The notes beneath the pieces were generated by a model. The model was not told where the DNA came from. It saw only the letters and a program-made list of their open reading frames with translations, and ran no database searches. From positions 1 through 19,891 of the forward strand of contig JBFXJF010000032.1 of NCBI GenBank assembly GCA_050175155.1: a stretch of 19,891 nt of DNA, in the 5' to 3' direction. Position numbers and translations under genes: made by a program. This DNA comes from JBFXJF01 sp050175155. Lineage in GTDB: Bacteria > Bacillota > Bacilli > Tepidibacillales > Tepidibacillaceae. Position 1 is the stretch's first letter; each line of letters begins with the position of its first letter. This document shows, piece by piece, positions 15,262-19,891 of this stretch.

Positions 15262-16113
15262 TTGAATTATAAAAAAATTATTATTCCATGTATAGCTATT
15301 TTGCTAATTGGGGTATCAATATTCTTCTGGTATAGAAGTCATATTAATGTAGCAGTAGTTAAATTTTTCCCTATTAATAATAATATATATTTTTTGGAAT
15401 TGGGATCAGATTTAGAAATATATAAGGGAGAAGAAGAAAATTACAAGGTTGTTGGAGAGTCTTGGTCTCAAACAAATGAAAAGGTATACCTTCGACAAGA
15501 TGTTAATTTGCTTTTTCAAAATGGATTTTTAAAGCAATTCGACTATCCATGGAAAAAGGATACTGATTGGATTATAGATAAACTAGAGATGCCTCTGAAT
15601 AAAAATTCAATATATTCCTTACTCTCCTATCATCATGCAGAAATACATAAAAACAACTTAATATCAAGTAGCCAAGCTGTTACCGAAGATAAACTCTATG
15701 TTGGTTATTCTGAAGGAAGATGGAATATTTTTAAAATACCAAAAAATGATTTTCAAAAAAAAGAACAGGAGAGGCTTATTTCTAATTACAAACAATTGAG
15801 AGAAGAACTTCTTGAGCAAGGTTTAATACAGATGAATATTAACAAAAATAGTTACGAAATTTATGATTTAGACTCGTTCTCATTAGAAGGAAATAAATCA
15901 GATATTATAAGGGAAGAACAATGGGAGTCGGTTTTAGGTGGTTTGTGGGAAGGTCTCTATAACAATTATATTACTTATTATAGCAAAGGTGAATTGGAGT
16001 ATTTTTCTCCGCCTATGCCATGGGTTTTATTAGATAAAGAAGGTACACATATATTGGTCATTTATCAAAAGGAGAATGGGGAGTTTGACAAATTAATAAT
16101 GGCAATTGAATAA
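15262..16113 (+). CDS. Membrane-anchored protein of unknown function, TTG start
   Basis: The product is 283 aa. I chose TTG 15262 because GGAGGAG (15249-15255) lies six bases before it. ATG 15247 has no ribosome binding site and overlaps this one; TTG 15208 lacks one too. Residues about 3-23 (KKIIIPCIAILLIGVSIFFWY) are one hydrophobic segment after a short basic start, so it is an N-terminal anchor with the remaining 260 residues outside. The exterior is beta-strand-rich and aromatic (KFFPINNNIYFLELG, DKLYVGYSEGRWNIFKI, GLWEGLYNNYITYYSKGE). No cysteine pair, catalytic motif or known domain is evident. It is divergent from the sigma-region-2-like gene across 183 bases. Function unknown; a membrane sensor or envelope protein is possible. 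Confidence 0.75.
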   Translation: MNYKKIIIPCIAILLIGVSIFFWYRSHINVAVVKFFPINNNIYFLELGSDLEIYKGEEENYKVVGESWSQTNEKVYLRQDVNLLFQNGFLKQFDYPWKKDTDWIIDKLEMPLNKNSIYSLLSYHHAEIHKNNLISSSQAVTEDKLYVGYSEGRWNIFKIPKNDFQKKEQERLISNYKQLREELLEQGLIQMNINKNSYEIYDLDSFSLEGNKSDIIREEQWESVLGGLWEGLYNNYITYYSKGELEYFSPPMPWVLLDKEGTHILVIYQKENGEFDKLIMAIE

Positions 16114-16256
16114 CAAAGAATTAGTATTATATACAAATATTAATAGTAATGTTGTTTTTTGCATATTTAAAATACCGCTATTTACCATCTACATATAAGA
16201 ATTGTCTATATTAAAAGGGAAATAATAATTGCAGTAGCAGAAAGGAGGGATAATGG

Positions 16257-16397
16257 ATGCCAAAACAATATGGACAACAAGATAATAATATGCATCAAAA
16301 CAATAAGAAAAGTAAGTCAAATCAAGAGGCTCCTGCAATGTCTTCAACTAAAAGTACAGGAAAACCTGAAGAAAAAGGAGAAGACCGTCAACCTTAA
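16257..16397 (+). CDS. Small 46-aa hydrophilic protein, likely spore-related
   Basis: This ORF is too short for routine gene calling, but the signals are strong: AAAGGAGG (16241-16248) with an 8-base spacing to ATG 16257, and a terminator 24 bases after the stop. A second ATG at 16253 in another frame stops after 10 codons. The protein is rich in Gln, Asn, Lys, Ser and Glu, with one aromatic residue (Tyr5) and no hydrophobic stretch: it starts MPKQYGQQDNNMHQNNKK and ends TGKPEEKGEDRQP. Composition and length resemble minor small acid-soluble spore proteins, which are disordered and made in the forespore. I cannot assign it to a named Ssp family. That it is a real gene is likely; the spore role is inference. 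Confidence 0.65.
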   Translation: MPKQYGQQDNNMHQNNKKSKSNQEAPAMSSTKSTGKPEEKGEDRQP

Positions 16398-16420
16398 AAT
16401 ATTAATTCTAGAAAGATAAA

Positions 16421-16463
16421 TATAACCCGTACCCACTAATAGGTGGTACGGGTTATATTTTTT
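16421..16463 (+). terminator. Terminator after the 46-aa gene
   Basis: TATAACCCGTACC (16421-16433) pairs perfectly with GGTACGGGTTATA (16445-16457), 11-base loop, followed by six T (16458-16463). This is one of the more GC-rich stems in the window and isolates the small gene from nth. Confidence 0.9.
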
Positions 16464-16552
16464 AAAACTAACAATAAAATACTAAAAAAACCAATATATA
16501 TGTTAAAATAAATAAAAGCAAAGAGATAAAAACTATATGGGAGACTTGGTTA

Positions 16553-17212
16553 ATGGACGTTAACGATAGAGATATTTTAAATGAAGAAGAAGTAGAAAGA
16601 GTTTTAAAGATATTTGCGGAACATTACCCTGATGCAAAAAGTGGGTTGAATTACTCGAGTCCATTCGAACTATTAATTGCAACCATGTTATCTGCACAGT
16701 CTACAGATAACATGGTTAATCAAATAACAGAAAAATTGTTTATAAAATATAATACACCCTCACAATTTCTTCAATTGGAAAGTTGGCAGTTAGAAAACGA
16801 AATTAAACAAATAGGTTTATATAAGAATAAGAGCAAAAATATCCTCAAAACGTGCAGAATTTTAATTGACTTCCATAATGGTCAAGTTCCTAATAAACGT
16901 GAATTACTTGAGCAACTTCCCGGTGTTGGTAGAAAAACAGCTAACGTTGTGTTAAGCAATATCTTTAATATTCCAACTATACCTGTAGATACTCATGTAT
17001 TTAGAGTAGTAAATAGGATTGGGTTAGTTAGTAGTAATAAAGTTTTGGAAACTGAATATCAACTAATGAAAATTATTCCTGAAATCTTATGGATAGATTT
17101 CCATCATTGGGTGATATGGCACGGTAGGAAGGTATGCAATGCAAAAAAACCTAAATGTAATAGTTGTGAACTTTTGATGTATTGTAAATATGGGAAAAAA
17201 AACATAATATAG
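16553..17212 (+). CDS. nth: Endonuclease III, DNA glycosylase/AP lyase
   Basis: The product is 219 aa. It removes oxidised pyrimidines and cuts at abasic sites in base-excision repair. GGGAG about 10 bases upstream gives ATG 16553. The helix-hairpin-helix is LEQLPGVGRKTANVVL, with catalytic Lys128; the second catalytic residue Asp146 is in PVDTHVFRV. The C-terminal 4Fe-4S loop is complete: Cys195-X6-Cys202-X2-Cys205-X5-Cys211. All family-diagnostic residues are therefore present. The perR-like gene begins 28 bases after the stop, so a shared transcript links oxidative DNA repair with peroxide sensing. It is preceded by the terminator of the small gene and possibly an extended -10 (TGTTAAAAT at 16501-16509). 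Confidence 0.96.
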   Translation: MDVNDRDILNEEEVERVLKIFAEHYPDAKSGLNYSSPFELLIATMLSAQSTDNMVNQITEKLFIKYNTPSQFLQLESWQLENEIKQIGLYKNKSKNILKTCRILIDFHNGQVPNKRELLEQLPGVGRKTANVVLSNIFNIPTIPVDTHVFRVVNRIGLVSSNKVLETEYQLMKIIPEILWIDFHHWVIWHGRKVCNAKKPKCNSCELLMYCKYGKKNII

Positions 17213-17240
17213 AAATATTGATTATGTGGAGGGGATAATA

Positions 17241-17672
17241 TTGATTAATTCTGGTCTTAAAGATGGTTTAGAAGTTTTAAAAAGTAAAGGAATTAGACTA
17301 ACACCACAGCGATATGCAATACTAGAGTTTTTATTTAAGACAGAGTTACATGTAACAGCAGATGAAATATATAAAGCATTAGAAAAAAATTATCCTAATA
17401 TGAGTATTGCTACAGTATATAATAATTTAAGAGTATTTTTAGAAATTGGATTAATTGAAGAATTATTATTTGGTGATAATTCTAGTAAATTTGAAGTAAA
17501 ACGTTCTCAGCATTATCATGTTATTTGTAATATTTGTGGGAAAATTGAAGATTTTTCTTCTTCGTGTTTATCAGATATGGAAAGTAAAGTATTTAAAGAA
17601 AAAGGATTCATAGTTGAGGCTCATAGAGTTGAATTTTTTGGAATATGTAAAGAGTGCCAAAAAGATAATTAA
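17241..17672 (+). CDS. perR: Fur-family peroxide-responsive repressor, PerR-like, TTG start
   Basis: The product is 143 aa starting at TTG 17241, six bases after GGAGGGG (17228-17234); a GTG at 17226 overlaps that site and is rejected. Starting there, residue numbers match B. subtilis PerR exactly. DNA-binding helix: NMSIATVYNNLRVF (53-66). Regulatory metal site: His37, His91 and His93 (HYH) and Asp104. The Zn site is Cys96, Cys99, Cys136, Cys139. Asp104 is the residue that separates PerR (peroxide-sensing) from Fur. The fifth regulatory ligand, Asp85 in B. subtilis PerR, is Glu85 here (SSKFEVKR). The protein should repress peroxide-defence genes until metal-catalysed His oxidation. It is 28 bases downstream of nth. 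No clear PerR box is seen here. Confidence 0.88.
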   Translation: MINSGLKDGLEVLKSKGIRLTPQRYAILEFLFKTELHVTADEIYKALEKNYPNMSIATVYNNLRVFLEIGLIEELLFGDNSSKFEVKRSQHYHVICNICGKIEDFSSSCLSDMESKVFKEKGFIVEAHRVEFFGICKECQKDN

Positions 17673-17745
17673 AAAGTTACGGAAACAGTTTCCTGTATTT
17701 CCATTCTATTTAAAATGTTATTATTGTTAGAGAGAGGAGATACTA

Positions 17746-19455
17746 ATGGAAACTAGAGAAATTAAATTAATTAAAAAGAAAAAAAATAATAAAGTAGTAA
17801 TAATAATTTTTACTTTTATTTTGTGTCTTTTTATTTTGGTGGGTCTATTATTGACTTATTATTATTTACCTTATTTTCAAAAAGTAGAAATTAATTCTTC
17901 TAATGAAATCCAATTATATTATATGGGTGAATTAATGGAGCAGGTAGGATATGAAAATGAGAATGTTACTTATCTTCCATACAACTTTATCAAGGAATTT
18001 ATAGATCCCGAAATTAAATGGGACGAGAATGGAAAGTTCGCAATAATTACGACAACTGAAAACGTTTTTCATTTCCCACTAGGTAGGAATGAGGGATTAC
18101 TAAATTTAGAACCGTATACATTTACCTATCCATTAATTGAATATAACGGTAATGTCTATATACCTGTTGATCCAATAAGCAATTATTATGATATTGAGAT
18201 AGAATATTTTCAAGAAGAAGCAATTTTAATTATCCATGATCTTAAGCAACCTATCCTTCAGGGTACCATTATTAAAGATGCGAAAATAAGAACAGAGGCG
18301 AAGTTAAATTCTCCATCAATTGAAGATATTATAGTCGGTACAAAAATATCTATAATGAAAGAAGTTAATGGGTGGTACTGGATAGAAGATGGAAATGGTC
18401 TAATTGGATATGTTAATAAACATAATGTGCAATTGTTAGATATAAAAACTTCATTAATTAATAAAAATGTATATCAGCCGTGGAATCCTATTGGTAAACC
18501 AATTCAGCTTATTTGGGAATATACAAATAAATATTCAACCATAGATATCAAAAAAATCGGTGATATTACTGGTGTACAAGTCGTATCACCAACTTGGTTT
18601 AATTTACAAGAAGACGGACTGATTGAAAACATTGCTGATAAAGAATATATTACATGGGCACATAATAACAGTTATCAGGTTTGGGCTTTATTTACTAACA
18701 GTTTCGATCCAGAACTTACACATGAAATGCTTACAGATGCTAATTTAAGAATAAAGGTAATTAAGCAATTATTAACTTATGTGGATTTGTATCAATTAGA
18801 TGGTATTAATATAGATTTTGAAAATATTTATTTAAAGGATAAAGATTTACTAGTTCAATTTATAAGAGAACTGACTCCTTTATTACATGAAAAGAACAGA
18901 ACTGTTTCTATGGATGTGACATTTAAATCATTAAGTGAAAATTGGTCATTATTTTACGATCGAAAGCGCTTAGGTGAAATTGTTGACTATATTATAGTTA
19001 TGGGATATGACGAACACTGGGCTGCAAGTCCTGTTGCCGGATCGGTATCTTCAATCCCTTGGGTTGAAAAAGGATTAAAAGGTATTTTAGAAGAGGTACC
19101 TAATGATAAAGTAATACTTGCCGTTCCTCTATACACAAGATTATGGACTGAGGAAACTGATGAACAAGGCAATGTAAAAGTGAGTTCAAAAACTTTTACA
19201 ATGGACACGGTGGACCAATGGATAAGAGAGAATAACGCTAATATAGAATATGATGAAAAATCAGGACAGAATTATGTAGAAGTAAATAAAGGTTCTACAA
19301 ATTATAAGATATGGATTGAAGATGAGTTGTCGATGCAAAAACGTATTGATTTAATGAATAAATATCATTTGGCAGGAATTGCAGCATGGAGAAGAGGATT
19401 TGAAAGCAAGGATTTTTGGACAACAACATCATCATATATAACCGAAAAACCTTAA
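17746..19455 (+). CDS. Membrane-anchored GH18 enzyme with SH3 domain, SleL/YaaH-like
   Basis: The product is 569 aa; GAGAGGAG at 17733-17740 precedes ATG 17746. A basic start (LIKKKKNNK) and residues about 17-39 form a signal anchor. Residues about 45-168 resemble the copper amine oxidase N-like domain of Bacillota envelope proteins. Residues about 172-230 are a bacterial SH3 domain (TIIKDAKIRTEAKLNSP...GWYWI). The glycoside hydrolase 18 barrel is about 245-565: the catalytic motif is DGINIDFE, Asp352 to Glu359, with Glu359 as proton donor and Asp357 before it, and MGYDEHW (419-425) with Tyr421. Asn at the second Asp position is common in spore SleL/YaaH-type members, which cut N-acetylglucosaminyl bonds in modified peptidoglycan. 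The exact linkage cleaved is inferred. Confidence 0.87.
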   Translation: METREIKLIKKKKNNKVVIIIFTFILCLFILVGLLLTYYYLPYFQKVEINSSNEIQLYYMGELMEQVGYENENVTYLPYNFIKEFIDPEIKWDENGKFAIITTTENVFHFPLGRNEGLLNLEPYTFTYPLIEYNGNVYIPVDPISNYYDIEIEYFQEEAILIIHDLKQPILQGTIIKDAKIRTEAKLNSPSIEDIIVGTKISIMKEVNGWYWIEDGNGLIGYVNKHNVQLLDIKTSLINKNVYQPWNPIGKPIQLIWEYTNKYSTIDIKKIGDITGVQVVSPTWFNLQEDGLIENIADKEYITWAHNNSYQVWALFTNSFDPELTHEMLTDANLRIKVIKQLLTYVDLYQLDGINIDFENIYLKDKDLLVQFIRELTPLLHEKNRTVSMDVTFKSLSENWSLFYDRKRLGEIVDYIIVMGYDEHWAASPVAGSVSSIPWVEKGLKGILEEVPNDKVILAVPLYTRLWTEETDEQGNVKVSSKTFTMDTVDQWIRENNANIEYDEKSGQNYVEVNKGSTNYKIWIEDELSMQKRIDLMNKYHLAGIAAWRRGFESKDFWTTTSSYITEKP

Positions 19456-19467
19456 ATTCGAAATATC

Positions 19468-19507
19468 AAAACCCTTCAAATATTTTTCGATTGAAGGGTT
19501 TTACTTT
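19468..19507 (+). terminator. Terminator after the GH18 gene
   Basis: AAAACCCTTCAA (19468-19479) pairs perfectly with TTGAAGGGTTTT (19491-19502), 11-base loop, TTTT at the arm end. It isolates the gene from the rRNA promoters. Confidence 0.85.
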
Positions 19508-19539
19508 GTAACTCTAGTTCTATTTTCCAAAATTAACTA

Positions 19540-19569
19540 TTGACGCAGTAAGACAGGTCGTGTTAAGAT
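19540..19569 (+). promoter_or_regulatory. rRNA operon promoter P1
   Basis: TTGACG (19540-19545) as -35, 18-base spacer, TAAGAT (19564-19569) as -10, with TG at 19561-19562 making an extended -10. It lies 282 bases before the 16S gene. Confidence 0.65.
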
Positions 19570-19628
19570 ATTTCTTGTCACTTTTTATCTAATCTTTTAA
19601 AAAAAAAGATACAAAACAAAAATAATTG

Positions 19629-19658
19629 TTGCATATTGTCGATAAAAAGTGTTATCAT
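19629..19658 (+). promoter_or_regulatory. rRNA operon promoter P2
   Basis: TTGCAT (19629-19634) as -35, 18-base spacer, TATCAT (19653-19658) as -10, with TG at 19650-19651. Tandem promoters are usual for rRNA operons. This one lies close to the leader boxA. Confidence 0.65.
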
Positions 19659-19669
19659 AATCAATGTTG

Positions 19670-19850
19670 CTGAAAAAATTGTTCTTTGAAAACTAAACAG
19701 TGTTAAAAGCCAAACGGACCACATTTATGTGGAACAAAAAGTCAGTAAAAATTAAGAGCTAGATAGCTCTTTCGAATATCGTAATTGAACGTCGATGGCT
19801 GATGCCACGACGTAAAGTCATGAATTACAGCTAAAGCCGTAAGTCATGCT
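19670..19850 (+). promoter_or_regulatory. rRNA leader with boxA and processing hairpins
   Basis: TGTTCTTTGAAAACT (19680-19694) matches the Bacillus rRNA antitermination boxA. Hairpins follow: CCACAT/ATGTGG (19719-19732), GAGCTA/TAGCTC (19757-19770), and a long one with TAATTG outside and ACGTCG/CGACGT inside (about 19781-19827). They probably stabilise the leader or serve 16S processing. No gene is present here. Confidence 0.75.
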
Positions 19851-19891
19851 TTTATCGGAGAGTTTGATCCTGGCTCAGGACAAACGCTGGC
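19851..19891 (+). rRNA. 16S ribosomal RNA, 5' end only
   Basis: The last 41 bases read TTTATCGGAGAGTTTGATCC and continue TGGCTCAGGACAAACGCTGG: the universal 16S start of Bacillus-type genes, including the 27F site. The gene runs off the window. One base differs from the common GGACGAACGCTGGC (A for G at about 19882). Confidence 0.96.

Noticed and set aside
16160..16191. TGCATA and CATCTA before the 46-aa gene, like a SigG promoter
   Set aside because: The spacing is 20 bases instead of 17-18, so the match is not strong enough to call.
18799..18822. Asn at the second position of the GH18 DxxDxDxE motif, suspected inactive enzyme
   Set aside because: The catalytic Glu359 and the preceding Asp357 are intact, and DGxNIDFE is common in active SleL/YaaH-type spore enzymes.

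Overview
This is an AT-rich (roughly 30% G+C by eye) chromosomal window from a low-G+C Gram-positive bacterium (Bacillota), almost certainly an endospore former. Evidence: two CotF-type spore coat proteins, a cortex-lytic/germination type GH18 enzyme with SH3 domain, a PerR that shares residue numbering with Bacillus subtilis PerR, a T-box leader, strong AGGAGG-type ribosome binding sites with several TTG starts, and a Bacillus-style 16S rRNA 5' end. I see no mobile element, CRISPR array, tRNA or phage gene. The species cannot be named from the sequence.

Layout. Positions 2-3395: the 3' part of an RND/MMPL-family membrane transporter, overlapping by 11 bases a secreted protein with xxxLxxG heptad repeats; a strong terminator follows. 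Positions 3667-4111, minus strand: two small CotF-like genes in an operon. Positions 4294-6223: an unrecognised 174-aa protein, then an orphan AgrC-like (GHKL) membrane histidine kinase. Positions 6325-9114: L-lactate dehydrogenase and oligoendopeptidase F. Positions 9141-11187: extended -10 promoter, complete T-box leader (probable serine specifier AGC), and serA. A bidirectional terminator separates serA from a minus-strand HisJ-type PHP phosphatase (11237-12055). Positions 12245-14429: an alkaline-phosphatase-superfamily phosphodiesterase and trmB. Positions 14440-15078, minus strand: a protein whose N-terminal half resembles sigma-70 region 2. Divergent from it is a membrane-anchored unknown protein (15262-16113). 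A 46-aa hydrophilic ORF with a strong ribosome binding site and its own terminator lies at 16257-16397. Positions 16553-17672: nth and perR, which are close enough to be one transcript. Positions 17746-19455: the GH18 protein. Positions 19540-19891: tandem rRNA promoters, boxA, leader hairpins and the first 41 bases of a 16S gene.

How it fits together. Most genes are core housekeeping: serine synthesis controlled by tRNA charging, fermentation (LDH), peptide turnover (PepF), tRNA m7G modification, and base-excision repair beside a peroxide sensor. The rest is a thin layer of sporulation and envelope genes. Four points deserve a second look: the T-box whose UGGU bulge does not ideally fit a serine tRNA discriminator, with a vestigial gene start behind it; a PerR with Glu instead of Asp at metal-ligand position 85; a sigma-region-2-like protein without a recognisable region 4; and the short ORF at 16257. 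I did not find a convincing new multi-gene system.
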